A stretch of DNA of 64,000 nt, taken from Sphingomonas kaistensis. GTDB lineage: Bacteria; Pseudomonadota; Alphaproteobacteria; Sphingomonadales; Sphingomonadaceae. The stretch is from positions 2,301,001 to 2,365,000 of the forward strand of contig NZ_JAATJC010000001.1 of assembly GCF_011927725.1 (NCBI RefSeq). Direction: 5' to 3'. Positions 46,987 through 54,475 of this stretch are shown in pieces. Position 1 is the first letter of the stretch, and each line of letters begins with the position of its first letter. The notes under the pieces are model-generated. The model searched no databases and was not told where the DNA came from. It saw only the letters and a list, made by a program, of their open reading frames with translations. The position numbers and the translations under genes were made by a program.

Positions 46987-47066
46987 CGGATCACCTCCTT
47001 TCGCTGTGTTGTTGGCACGACGGAGAATGCGTGATTCCGGCGCTCGTTCAAGCCTTGAAATGATCG

Positions 47067-47501
47067 TCAGCTTCGGCAATCCTCGACCGCTCGTGCCGGC
47101 TCGGCCGCCGACCGCAGGATCAGCGGCATCGCCCCCCTCGCATCCACCCATAACCGCCCGCGACTGAAGGCGATTGCGTCCAGCAGCGGGTCGGTCGCGA
47201 GCACCATGTTGCCTGGTCCGAGCTGGCGTTCGCTGCTGGTCGTGGCGACGCGAATCGGGGCGGCCGGAACCACGCCGGTGCGTGAAAAGCTCACCCGCCG
47301 AGTCGACCGGGTGCAGCGGATGACGAGCTGGATCCCGCGCGAATCGGAAAACAGCGCCTCGCTGGAATCGGGCGCGTTGCGCCAGGTCCAGGAGCCGGCG
47401 GTGATCGGGCGGGTGCGCCAGTCGGCGGGAGCGGGCTGGCTCGCGGATTGCGGAACGGGGGTTGCGGCCGCCTGCAGCGCGGCAAGGATCGGGATCAGCA
47501 T
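47067..47501 (-). CDS. Hypothetical secreted protein
   Basis: 144 aa. A hydrophobic N-terminus (MLIPILAALQAAATPVPQSA) looks like a signal peptide, followed by a small beta-rich domain with two Cys (IRCTRS and EDCRS) that could form a disulfide. No family is recognised. It starts 10 bases after the phaR stop on the same strand and is likely co-transcribed with it. Homologues appear typical of sphingomonads by style only; function is unknown. Confidence 0.7.
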   Translation of the reverse strand: MLIPILAALQAAATPVPQSASQPAPADWRTRPITAGSWTWRNAPDSSEALFSDSRGIQLVIRCTRSTRRVSFSRTGVVPAAPIRVATTSSERQLGPGNMVLATDPLLDAIAFSRGRLWVDARGAMPLILRSAAEPARAVEDCRS

Positions 47502-47511
47502 GGGATCTGGC

Positions 47512-48054
47512 TCAGCGTACCAGCTTGTCGACCTTGGTGCGAAGCGCGTCGAGTTCGGCCTTGAGTGCGGCCACCTCGTCCTTGTCCTCGTCCGCTGCCG
47601 GAGCGGTCGACGCGGCGCGCGGGGCGGAGGCCCCGGTCAGGACCTTGGCGCTCTGCTCGAACAGCGCCATCTGCCGCTTGGCCATGTCCGCGAACAGGTT
47701 GCTTCCGAACGCATCCTTGAACGCCGCCTGGTTCTTGGAAAAGCTCTGCATCGCGGCGTCGAGATAGCCCGGCACCATGGTCTGCATCGAGTTGCCGTAG
47801 AGCGCGATCACCTGCCGGAGGAAGCCTGCAGGAAGCATGGTGGCGCCGCCCCGCGCTTCTTCCTCGACGATGATCTGGGTCAGCGCCTGATGGGTGATGT
47901 CCTCGCCCGACTTGGCATCGACCACCACGAAGTCGCGCCCCTCGCGGATCATTTGCGCCAGGCGGTCGAGCGTGACGTAGGTCGAGCTTTCCGTGTCGTA
48001 GAGCCGCCGGTTGGCGTATTTCTTGATCGTGATCTTGTGGGGAGGGGCATTCAT
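47512..48054 (-). CDS. phaR: Polyhydroxyalkanoate synthesis regulator PhaR
   Basis: 180 aa. The N-terminal PHB/PHA accumulation DNA-binding domain ITIKKYANRRLYDTESSTYVTLDRLAQMIREGRDFVVVDAKSGEDIT (about 8-54) is diagnostic. The rest is a helical region (FLRQVIALYGNSMQTMVPGYLDAAMQSF) and a C-terminal coiled coil. It represses phasin and PHA genes and is sequestered by PHA granules. The ATG at 48054 shares bases with the divergent ATG at 48053, so the two genes have no separate promoter gap. Confidence 0.93.
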   Translation of the reverse strand: MNAPPHKITIKKYANRRLYDTESSTYVTLDRLAQMIREGRDFVVVDAKSGEDITHQALTQIIVEEEARGGATMLPAGFLRQVIALYGNSMQTMVPGYLDAAMQSFSKNQAAFKDAFGSNLFADMAKRQMALFEQSAKVLTGASAPRAASTAPAADEDKDEVAALKAELDALRTKVDKLVR

Positions 48055-49102
48055 GGGCAGTCCTCTACGCGACGTGGCCCATGACCTAGCACCGCCGTCT
48101 ATTGCACCGCAACATTCGCGCGGTCCGCGTCCCCTGCCGCTGTTCGTCGAACTCCTCCGGCAAGTCACGGCGCGTGATCCCGAACTGGGGCAGAAGGCGC
48201 TGGAGGGACTGCGCCGCTACCAGACGGCGCCCGCTGTTCCGTGTCGCCAGGAACGGCCGGTGGTGCACCGCTCGAACGGCACGAGCCTGCGCGATTGCGG
48301 CGGAAGCGGACCGGCGCTGGTGCTGGTGCCCTCGCTGATCAACCCGCCCACCATCCTCGACCTAGATCCCGCCTGCTCCCTCGCCGATGCGCTTGCGGTG
48401 CGGCATCGCGTGTTCCTGCTCGACTGGGGACCGGCGGCGGAGCGCCAGGACCTCAGCCTCGACGGACATGTCGCGGAGCGGCTGGTGCCGCTGCTCCACG
48501 CGGTGGGACCGGCGAGCTTGATCGGTTACTGCCTCGGCGGCACTCTGGCGCTGGCCGCCGCGTCGACCTGCGCCACGGTCCAGGCAGTCGTGACCCTCGC
48601 CTCCCCCTACCGCTTCGACGCCTACGAGGACGCGGCACGGGCGCAGCTTCTCCGCTTGTGGAAAGCAAGCAGGGCGGCGGCCGAACAGCTCGGCTTTCTG
48701 CCGATGGAGGTGCTGCAGGCGGCCTTTTGGCAGATCGACCCCGCCCGGCTGGTGGCCAAGTTCGCCCGTTTCGCCGACTCCGACCCCGCATCTCCCGAGG
48801 CGCTCCGGTTCGTCGCCATGGAGGAATGGGCTAATAGCGGCGAGCCACTGCCTCTCCCCGCCGCCCGCCAGATGGTCGAGCAACTGTTCGGCGCCGATGT
48901 TCCGCTGGCCCCCCTTCCCTCCTGCCCGATGCTCCACGTCACCGCGGCGGGCGACCGGATCGTCCCCGCCGCCACCGCTGCGGCCGGCGAGCAGCTGTCC
49001 TCGCCTTCGGGCCATGTCGGCATGATCGTCGGCCGCGATGCGCAGCGAACGCTGCACGGACCGCTGCTGTCATGGCTTGAAGGCGCCGCATCGGCCCGCT
49101 AG
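48053..49102 (+). CDS. PHA-synthase-like alpha/beta hydrolase
   Basis: 349 aa. [33 protein letters not shown] and [16 protein letters not shown] (the lipase-like GxCxG box with Cys nucleophile) resemble class I/III PHA synthases, and HVGMIVG near the end supplies the His. It is much shorter than the class I enzyme, so it may be a class III-like synthase or a related hydrolase. Divergent from phaR, with overlapping start codons; later GTG starts (such as 48075) are possible. The setting supports a role in polyhydroxyalkanoate metabolism, shared with the depolymerase-like gene at 6168. Confidence 0.78.
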   Translation: MGSPLRDVAHDLAPPSIAPQHSRGPRPLPLFVELLRQVTARDPELGQKALEGLRRYQTAPAVPCRQERPVVHRSNGTSLRDCGGSGPALVLVPSLINPPTILDLDPACSLADALAVRHRVFLLDWGPAAERQDLSLDGHVAERLVPLLHAVGPASLIGYCLGGTLALAAASTCATVQAVVTLASPYRFDAYEDAARAQLLRLWKASRAAAEQLGFLPMEVLQAAFWQIDPARLVAKFARFADSDPASPEALRFVAMEEWANSGEPLPLPAARQMVEQLFGADVPLAPLPSCPMLHVTAAGDRIVPAATAAAGEQLSSPSGHVGMIVGRDAQRTLHGPLLSWLEGAASAR

Positions 49103-49114
49103 GGGCTGCCTCAG

Positions 49115-49191
<77 letters not shown>

Positions 49192-49417
49192 TGATTTTAA
49201 ACGATTTTCCGATGTCTCATTTTCGGGCGTGTCCGCGTTACCGTCAGTGCTACGTCGATTTTGCCGGGTCGGACCGGGCCACGCTGTCAGCTTCCCACGC
49301 TGGCGAAAAGCCCGGAAAACCGCCACTAATTCCGTAAAAAGACGCCTAAAGTGGCCTGTCCGCGTGAATAGGCTCGCGCGGGACCGTAAAAATCCGGCAA
49401 CCCTCTACCGCCTTAAG
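49192..49417. other. Intergenic region between tRNA-Arg and hicAB
   Basis: 226 bases with no convincing ORF, more A/T-rich than the core genes. This would be the expected place for an attachment-site boundary, but I see no integrase gene here and no second copy of the tRNA 3' end in the window. Confidence 0.5.
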
Positions 49418-49434
49418 TGTGTATGCCATACGCA
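49418..49434. promoter_or_regulatory. hicAB operator, distal copy
   Basis: TGTGTATGCCATACGCA, an inverted repeat TGTGTAT-N3-ATACGCA with one imperfect position. It matches the proximal copy at 49461 and is centred 43 bp upstream of it (about four helical turns). It is a probable binding site for the HicB ribbon-helix-helix domain. Confidence 0.65.
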
Positions 49435-49460
49435 TCGCCTGTTGACCGGGCAGCCTCACG

Positions 49461-49477
49461 TGTGTATAGGATACACA
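49461..49477. promoter_or_regulatory. hicAB operator, proximal copy overlapping the hicA ribosome site
   Basis: TGTGTATAGGATACACA, a perfect 7-bp inverted repeat with spacer AGG. Its last base is the A of the hicA ATG and its centre contains AGGA, the hicA Shine-Dalgarno. The RNA would fold into a hairpin with that site in the loop. A looser, reversed relative lies at 49701-49725 before hicB. Confidence 0.7.
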
Positions 49478-49665
49478 TGAAGAGCAGAGACGTCATCAAG
49501 CTGATTGAAGCCGCCGACTGGGTTCAGGTTCGCGTTCGCGGAAGCCATCACCAGTTCAAGCATCCGACGAACCCCGGCGTGGTCACTGTGCCCCATCCGG
49601 AACGTGATCTCGCCATCGGTACCCTGCTTTCGATCGAGCGGGTCAGCGGGGTGAAGTTGCGCTGA
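49477..49665 (+). CDS. hicA: HicA-type mRNA interferase toxin
   Basis: 62 aa double-stranded-RNA-binding-like fold. MKSRDVIKLIEAADWVQVRVRGSHHQFKHPTNPGVVTVPHP carries the conserved Gly-Ser-His-His-Gln-Phe, whose His is the catalytic residue of HicA ribonucleases. It cleaves mRNA when free of HicB. The ATG at 49477 overlaps the operator, and AGGA lies 5 bases before it. Gene order is hicA-hicB, the common one. Confidence 0.92.
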   Translation: MKSRDVIKLIEAADWVQVRVRGSHHQFKHPTNPGVVTVPHPERDLAIGTLLSIERVSGVKLR

Positions 49666-49745
49666 GATGGCGAATCTCGCTGCCGTAACTTGACGTTAAG
49701 ATGCGAATACGTATCTATACACACACCCTACCACGGAGAGTCCCC

Positions 49746-50135
49746 ATGGCCACGGCCATCTATACTGGCATTGTTGAGCGTGCTGGCGAAGGCTACAGCG
49801 TCTTCTTTCCTGACGTTCCCGGCTGCGTGTCTGCCGGCGGCAGCCAAGCCGAAGCGTTCGCCAACGGCGAAGCTGCGCTCGAAGCGCACCTCGAGCTCTT
49901 GGTCGAGGACGGCAATGATCTTCCGCGCCCCTCGGCGGAGGTCGAAGTCGATCCAGAGGTCCAGGAAGTCTGCCGCTTCCTTGCCCGCGTCGAACTCCCC
50001 GGACGCGCGGTCCGCCTTAACATCACCATGCCGGAGGGCTTGGTGTCGCGCATCGATCGTGTCACGAGCAATCGCTCTGGCTTCCTCGCCGAAGCTGCGC
50101 GCGACAGGCTGGCGAAAGAGCTGGCTGACGCTTGA
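49746..50135 (+). CDS. hicB: HicB-type antitoxin
   Basis: 129 aa. The N-terminal HicB domain (ATAIYTGIVERAGEGYSVFFPDVPGCVSAGGSQAEAFANGEAALEAHL) neutralises HicA, and the C-terminal ribbon-helix-helix segment (RLNITMPEGLVSRIDRVTSNRSGFLAEAARDRLA) binds DNA for autoregulation. The ATG at 49746 follows GGAGA. The 80-base gap from hicA is longer than usual and includes an operator-like repeat, so hicB may have its own promoter. Confidence 0.93.
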   Translation: MATAIYTGIVERAGEGYSVFFPDVPGCVSAGGSQAEAFANGEAALEAHLELLVEDGNDLPRPSAEVEVDPEVQEVCRFLARVELPGRAVRLNITMPEGLVSRIDRVTSNRSGFLAEAARDRLAKELADA

Positions 50136-50182
50136 GCCTCCGAGATGATTGCTCGGCGCCTCGAACCGAGTAGCTTCTCCCT

Positions 50183-51109
50183 ATGGCCGGGAGGAAGATT
50201 CGCTTTGTTGTAGGAATAGACGGCGGCGAGCGTGAACTCTTCAGCGTTGAAGAAGGCGGCCGTGGCGGCCTAACCCTTAATCTGCCAGTCGACCCGCCGC
50301 CATCGCTTTTGCATATATCAAAAGTCGCGCACCGCTTCTCATTCCATGAATCTGAAAATTCGGCCGACGGCGGTTTCTTGATCAAAGAAACCAAGAAGCA
50401 CTCGGACGGGTCGATCAAAGAAAATTATGCATACGTCAAACCACTCGATGGGCACGCGTTACTGCCTGCCTTCTCCCGCATCCCCGCCACGTTGAGACAT
50501 TCCCCCGACAGTACGCGCAAGCCTCGCAAGGCAACGATCAAGGTCTTCGACAAGCACACTGGGGGCCCGATCTTCTTCGTCGTGACTGTCTCGCGTGCTC
50601 CAATCGAACGCAAGCATTTTCCACGCGGGACGAAGACCGTTGAGAAGGCGTTTAAGAGATATCATCTCTATGTGACCGCTGGCGTTTTCTACAATTGCGG
50701 CGCGTTGAATCGGTCGATTACTGCGACTACAATTTCATCCGGTCCGCGCGAGAATGGAATCCGCTACAAGATCGTTCCCAACTTCAAAATGCCGGAAGCG
50801 GTTAGTCCCTCCCCTGACCAATTGGCGTTCTTCATCGAGTCCCGCATCGCTTCGGTTTCATACTTCTACCGCAAATTCCTATCGGGTTCGCCTCTAGACA
50901 CTTTAGATGCGACGATTCCTGATCGCGTAGCGCGCCTCAAACGGGCTCAACTATATTTGCCGGGACCAGACGAATTCGATTGCATCACATCCATCGATGA
51001 CCGGATGAGATTTTGGCGGAGAAATCCGCCAGCGGGACTTGAGCTGCATCCGCAACACGGCGAATTCGTTTATCACCCGATTGACGAAGACGAACTTGGT
51101 TCCAAATGA
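50183..51109 (+). CDS. Hypothetical protein, accessory cargo
   Basis: 308 aa soluble protein, no membrane segment or recognisable motif. The sequence mixes beta-rich parts (IRFVVGIDGGERELFSVEEGG; IKVFDKHTGGPIFFVVTVS) with polar stretches (HYHLYVTAG-like region near 155). Base composition is visibly more A/T-rich than the core genes, with codons such as TTA, ATA and AAA that are rare around it, which points to recent transfer. No Shine-Dalgarno precedes the ATG. Its stop overlaps the next start (ATGA), coupling it to the nuclease-like gene. Confidence 0.65.
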   Translation: MAGRKIRFVVGIDGGERELFSVEEGGRGGLTLNLPVDPPPSLLHISKVAHRFSFHESENSADGGFLIKETKKHSDGSIKENYAYVKPLDGHALLPAFSRIPATLRHSPDSTRKPRKATIKVFDKHTGGPIFFVVTVSRAPIERKHFPRGTKTVEKAFKRYHLYVTAGVFYNCGALNRSITATTISSGPRENGIRYKIVPNFKMPEAVSPSPDQLAFFIESRIASVSYFYRKFLSGSPLDTLDATIPDRVARLKRAQLYLPGPDEFDCITSIDDRMRFWRRNPPAGLELHPQHGEFVYHPIDEDELGSK

Positions 51110-51480
51110 GCCACCTCATGCTTTGCCTCGCCGCCACCGTGATCGACGGCGATGGCTTTCGCTGCCGAAATCTCGGCGAGGTCCGCCTGCTCGGCATCGA
51201 CGCGCCGGACTATCAGCGCTCGCGGCCATGTCGCCAAGGCTTCGGCGACCACGTCTGCAGCGATCACCAGGCACGCGCGGCCAAGGAGGCCATGCAATCG
51301 GCGCTGCGCCTCGGCCCTGTGCGGGTCGAGACCGTGGGCCGGGATCGCTATGGCCGGCGTCTCGGCATGGCCTACGCCGGTGGCGTAAATCTCAACTGCC
51401 GGATGCTTCGCGTGTCAGGCGTTCGCTACATCGCTCGCTACGACAATGGCAGGAGGGTCAGGCGAGCCTGTGGCCTCTGA
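51106..51480 (+). CDS. Staphylococcal-nuclease-like (thermonuclease family) protein
   Basis: 124 aa SNase-fold protein. ATVIDGDGFRCRNLGEVRLLGIDAPDYQRSR has the family metal Asp residues, AKEAMQSAL the helix, and VGRDRYGRRLGMAYAGG the conserved Arg-rich loop. In catalytic members the active site is Arg-Glu-Arg; the Glu is not obvious here, so activity is uncertain. It lacks a clear signal peptide, unlike secreted nucleases, though the first residues are hydrophobic. It is coupled to both neighbours. Confidence 0.8.
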   Translation: MSHLMLCLAATVIDGDGFRCRNLGEVRLLGIDAPDYQRSRPCRQGFGDHVCSDHQARAAKEAMQSALRLGPVRVETVGRDRYGRRLGMAYAGGVNLNCRMLRVSGVRYIARYDNGRRVRRACGL

Positions 51481-51661
51481 TCCCCTCGCCATTTCCTGCC
51501 CGCGCTGCAATGCAACCTCTGGCGAACCCTGTCCGCGCGAAGGGCGCTATGCTGGCCTCCCCCACTTCCAGCGTGTCGAGGCAGCGGGCGGTGACACGGC
51601 CGCGTCGTCGCTTGAGGAGAACCGGCGATTTCGGGAAAGCAGGGGCGTGAGGCGGCGCTAG
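51470..51661 (+). CDS. Small zinc-ribbon protein
   Basis: 63 aa. ISCPRCNATSGEPCPREGRYAGLPHFQRVEAA has a C-x2-C-x6-C-x8-H spacing found in small phage and plasmid zinc-ribbon proteins. I placed the start at GTG 51470, which overlaps the nuclease stop by 11 bases; an ATG at 51446 would add 8 residues. AGGAGG lies 13 bases upstream. Function is unknown; a nucleic-acid-binding partner of the nuclease-like protein is a guess from position. Confidence 0.62.
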   Translation: MASDPLAISCPRCNATSGEPCPREGRYAGLPHFQRVEAAGGDTAASSLEENRRFRESRGVRRR

Positions 51662-51706
51662 GGAGCGCTGGGTTCGAAGGTCGACCTGCGCGAGGGGCTG
51701 AGATAG

Positions 51707-51895
51707 GTGAGCATGATGGAATACATGCCTTACCTTCTCGTGCTCTGCTTGATAGTCGCAGGCTTCTCTATTCGCGCTTTCCTCAAGGACGGGGGAAAAG
51801 ACACTTTTAGTAGCGGAGCAGCGCACTTGCCCACCGGGTGTTTACTCGCACCGCTTTTTGCAGTCGGCATTTTGCTATTTATGTCAATTGTCTAA
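51707..51895 (+). CDS. Small membrane protein
   Basis: 62 aa with two hydrophobic helices (YMPYLLVLCLIVAGFSIRAF and LLAPLFAVGILLFMSIV) separated by a short polar loop. GTG start at 51707 (an ATG follows two codons later). No family is recognised. A/T-rich and close to the acyltransferase that follows. Confidence 0.55.
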   Translation: MSMMEYMPYLLVLCLIVAGFSIRAFLKDGGKDTFSSGAAHLPTGCLLAPLFAVGILLFMSIV

Positions 51896-51937
51896 TCCCA
51901 GACTTGATTTGAATCGGCTGTTAAAAGGATATTCGTC

Positions 51938-52501
51938 TTGCTTCGACGCGTCGTTCGTAATCTGCCGCAGGTCTTCGAGCGATTTTCATCTGCCCTTCGC
52001 CTTTCCGTATTCCGGATAGGCTATCCGTCTTTCCAATGTGGCAAGGGTGTGATCTTGAAGAGAGGGGCTCGACTTCGCATGGTGCCTGGCGCCAAGCTCG
52101 CGATTGGCGACCGCGTCGTCATCGATCGCTTTGCCACAGTGGACAGCGAGGGAGAACTGTCGATTGGGGCAGACAGCTATATCGGACAAGGAACCATTAT
52201 CGTTGCCGCTGAGCGCATCACGATCGGCCAAGACGCTCTGATTGCCGCCTACTCGACCATTCGCGACCAAGATCACGGCATCTCCAGCGCGAAACTCTAT
52301 CGCGACCAGCAGAAAACAACGAAGCCGATATTCATTGGGGACAACGTATGGTTCGGCACCAACGTAGTCGTATTGAAGGGGGTGACGGTCGGCGCGGGGG
52401 CCGTGGTGGGGGCAGGCGCGGTGGTGCGAGCCGACGTTCCGGCTCGCTTCCTTGCCGTCGGTGTCCCGGCGAAGGCCAGGCCTCTGGCCGACAGCGAGTG
52501 A
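51938..52501 (+). CDS. Hexapeptide-repeat acyltransferase
   Basis: 187 aa left-handed beta-helix. Hexapeptide turns include ELSIGADSYIGQGTIIVAAERITIGQDALIAAYSTIRDQDHGI and PIFIGDNVWFGTNVVVLKGVTVGAGAVVGAGAVV, with His113 (RDQDHGI) as the likely catalytic residue. These are the marks of sugar O-acetyltransferases (CatB/WbbJ/LacA-like). TTG start at 51938 has AAGGA 8 bases upstream. It is coupled to the flippase after it (GTGA overlap), so it probably acetylates a sugar that the flippase carries. Confidence 0.9.
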   Translation: MLRRVVRNLPQVFERFSSALRLSVFRIGYPSFQCGKGVILKRGARLRMVPGAKLAIGDRVVIDRFATVDSEGELSIGADSYIGQGTIIVAAERITIGQDALIAAYSTIRDQDHGISSAKLYRDQQKTTKPIFIGDNVWFGTNVVVLKGVTVGAGAVVGAGAVVRADVPARFLAVGVPAKARPLADSE

Positions 52502-53790
52502 GCGAGGTTCGAACCCTCGTCAATCGCAGCAGCGTCTCTCTCGTCGTCAGGGTTCTCGGGCTCGCCCTCAGTTTTCCTGCCACGATCTTGCTGTCACGAT
52601 CGCTCGGGATTGACGAGTTCGGCGCCTACTCGATCGCCTTCAGCTACGCCTCGATCGCCGCGATTGCGGTGCGGCTAGGCTTCGACAACACGGCAACCAA
52701 ATTCGTCGCTATCTATAGGCAGAACAGCGCCGGCCGACCCTTGCGAGCCTTTTTCCGTTATTCGGTTCGCACCATGCTGGCGGGGTGGGCGTCGCTCTGC
52801 CTGGCGGCGATGGCGTGGCTGGCAGTCTCACCGACCATGCCTCTACTGCTCGCCAGCGGGGCCGCATTCGTCGCCATCTCTCTCGCGCTTATCGGCGTCC
52901 TGTCCGCCGTCCTGCGCTCCTTCGATCACATCTTCGAGAGCCAGTTTTACGAGCAGCTGCTGAGGCCGCTGCTAATCATTGCTCTCCTGGGCGGCGCCTG
53001 CCTCGTCGGCGCCAAGGTTGACGCAGCAGCCGGGATGCTTTTCACCGCCGCCAGCCTCGCTGCCGCAACGCTCTTGGCGTTCTGGCGGTCAACCCGTCTG
53101 ATCAGCAGCGTGCCGGCCAATGGCGAACTGGAAGGTCAGCGCGCGCTGTGGTTTCGAATGGGCTGGGTCGTCGCGATCATGAGCGTGGTGCTTGAAACGC
53201 TCAATCAGATAGAGGTCATCCTGCTAGGTGCGCTTGCCTCGCCCGCGGCGTCCGCGCTCTTCGCGGCCCCGCAGCGGCTTTCGAGCTTGGCTGCGCTAGG
53301 CATGACTGCGATCGTAACGGTGACCGGTCCCCGCATCGCTGCGGCCTTCCACAGCGGCGACAAGGAAGGGTTGGCCAAGATTGCGCAGGTCAGCGCAAGG
53401 CTGTGCTTCGGATCAACCTTAGCCCTCGCGGCAGGGCTTCTTCTCGTCGGGCCCTGGCTTCTGCAGCTATGGGGGAAGGAATTCACAGCCTCGGCGCCCG
53501 TGCTAAATGTGCTGCTGATCGGCGCGCTTGCCAATGCAGCGACGGGCTCCGCAGGCTACCTTACTATCCTCACCGGCCATGAACGGGCCGCGCTTGGCAT
53601 CTTGCTCGTCACGCTCGTCCTCACCGTTGCGCTCGAGCTGGTCCTCATCCCTCAATTTGGCGCTGTGGGAGCCGCGTCTGGGGCGGCCTTCGGCCTTACT
53701 TTGTGGAATGTGGTGATGGCACTCTACGTTCGCCGGAAGCTTGGGATCGATTGCACAGTAATTGGACGACCGGTGGCCTCGCCCGTCTAG
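52498..53790 (+). CDS. Oligosaccharide flippase (second Wzx-like protein)
   Basis: 430 aa with about 12 hydrophobic helices, beginning VRTLVNRSSVSLVVRVLGLALSFPATILLSRSLGIDEFGAYSIAFSY, which is typical of RfbX/Wzx proteins. A GTG at 52498 overlaps the acyltransferase stop by 4 bases; the longer open frame upstream is acyltransferase sequence. The sequence differs from the flippase at 30960, so it is a distinct member. Its location between hicAB and prophage lysis genes suggests transferred cargo that alters surface polysaccharide. Confidence 0.9.
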   Translation: MSEVRTLVNRSSVSLVVRVLGLALSFPATILLSRSLGIDEFGAYSIAFSYASIAAIAVRLGFDNTATKFVAIYRQNSAGRPLRAFFRYSVRTMLAGWASLCLAAMAWLAVSPTMPLLLASGAAFVAISLALIGVLSAVLRSFDHIFESQFYEQLLRPLLIIALLGGACLVGAKVDAAAGMLFTAASLAAATLLAFWRSTRLISSVPANGELEGQRALWFRMGWVVAIMSVVLETLNQIEVILLGALASPAASALFAAPQRLSSLAALGMTAIVTVTGPRIAAAFHSGDKEGLAKIAQVSARLCFGSTLALAAGLLLVGPWLLQLWGKEFTASAPVLNVLLIGALANAATGSAGYLTILTGHERAALGILLVTLVLTVALELVLIPQFGAVGAASGAAFGLTLWNVVMALYVRRKLGIDCTVIGRPVASPV

Positions 53791-53907
53791 CCTATTGGCG
53801 TGTAGGATTTCGCCGCGTACCCAGCGAATCGTCCTGCTCGGGGGATAGGGGCTGGGTCGAGCGCTATGTGCCAGATGCGCTCCCCAGCACCCGCTTCACA
53901 CACCAGT
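53791..53907. other. Junction between cargo and prophage lysis genes
   Basis: 117 bases between the convergent flippase and spanin stops. No ORF, no clear repeat and no hairpin with a T-run were seen. If cargo and prophage were separate insertions, their boundary would be here. Confidence 0.4.
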
Positions 53908-54225
53908 CTACAGCCTGATCCCGAACAGACGCGGCCGCGTGGCGCTTCTCACCGCGGCGCGGTCGCGCTCTTCACAGCGGGCCACCACCTCGATCGCATC
54001 GCGGGTCCGCCCGTTGGCCTGATCGAGCCGCCCGGTCTGCTGATCGCCGAAGACAATCCAGTCGGCGACGGTCTGGCCAGTTGGCAGCGGCGCCGGGGCA
54101 ATCCCCTGCCGCCAGTCAGCGGGGAGCAGCGAAGAGCAGCTTGCAGGCTGGTTGGTCACGGTAGGCGTCACGCAGGCAGAGAGCCCGGCGGCCAGCATCA
54201 GCAGCGCGAGGATCGACCTCGGCAT
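53908..54225 (-). CDS. Outer-membrane spanin (Rz1-like lipoprotein)
   Basis: 105 aa. The signal MPRSILALLMLAAGLSACVTPT has the lipobox L-S-A-C, so the mature protein is a lipoprotein starting at Cys18. The remainder resembles phage proteins with LLPADWRQGIAPAPLPTGQTVADWIVFGDQQTGRLDQANGRT. The start (ATG 54225, or 54240) lies inside the Rz gene in a different frame, the classical embedded Rz/Rz1 arrangement. It spans the periplasm with Rz to disrupt the outer membrane at lysis. Confidence 0.82.
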   Translation of the reverse strand: MPRSILALLMLAAGLSACVTPTVTNQPASCSSLLPADWRQGIAPAPLPTGQTVADWIVFGDQQTGRLDQANGRTRDAIEVVARCEERDRAAVRSATRPRLFGIRL

Positions 54226-54475
54226 CGGCACCTGGAGCATTGCGAATGGACCTTTCGTTGATGCGGTCGAGCTCGGCCGAAGCCCGCTCCCGCTGGTTGG
54301 CATTCGATTGAGTGGCGATGGCATCAGCGGCGCTGTTGGTCGCGGCGCCGGCCTGGGCGTCCTCCACCCTCTCCTGCCCTGCTCGGCTGCGCATGGTCTG
54401 GCACTGGCTGAGCAGGAGGATGATGGCGATGATCGCAACCGTGACGGCGATCGCGAGAGCCGTGGCGCGGTTCAC
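54116..54475 (-). CDS. Inner-membrane spanin (Rz-like)
   Basis: 119 aa. An N-terminal transmembrane helix (ALAIAVTVAIIAIILLLSQ) is followed by a charged alpha-helical periplasmic domain rich in Ala/Glu/Arg (RAGQERVEDAQAGAATNSAADAIATQ), with a few Cys near the end. GTG start at 54475 overlaps the upstream stop (GTGA). Overlap with the lipoprotein gene in another frame supports the spanin pair. Role: fusion of the membranes after the endolysin has degraded the wall. Confidence 0.82.
   Translation of the reverse strand: MNRATALAIAVTVAIIAIILLLSQCQTMRSRAGQERVEDAQAGAATNSAADAIATQSNANQRERASAELDRINERSIRNAPGADAEVDPRAADAGRRALCLRDAYRDQPACKLLFAAPR

Noticed and set aside
49192..53907. Second copy of the tRNA 3' end as attachment site
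   Set aside because: I searched by eye for CGGGTGCGCCA and GGTTCGAATCC and found only the tRNA itself; the other site would be outside the window.
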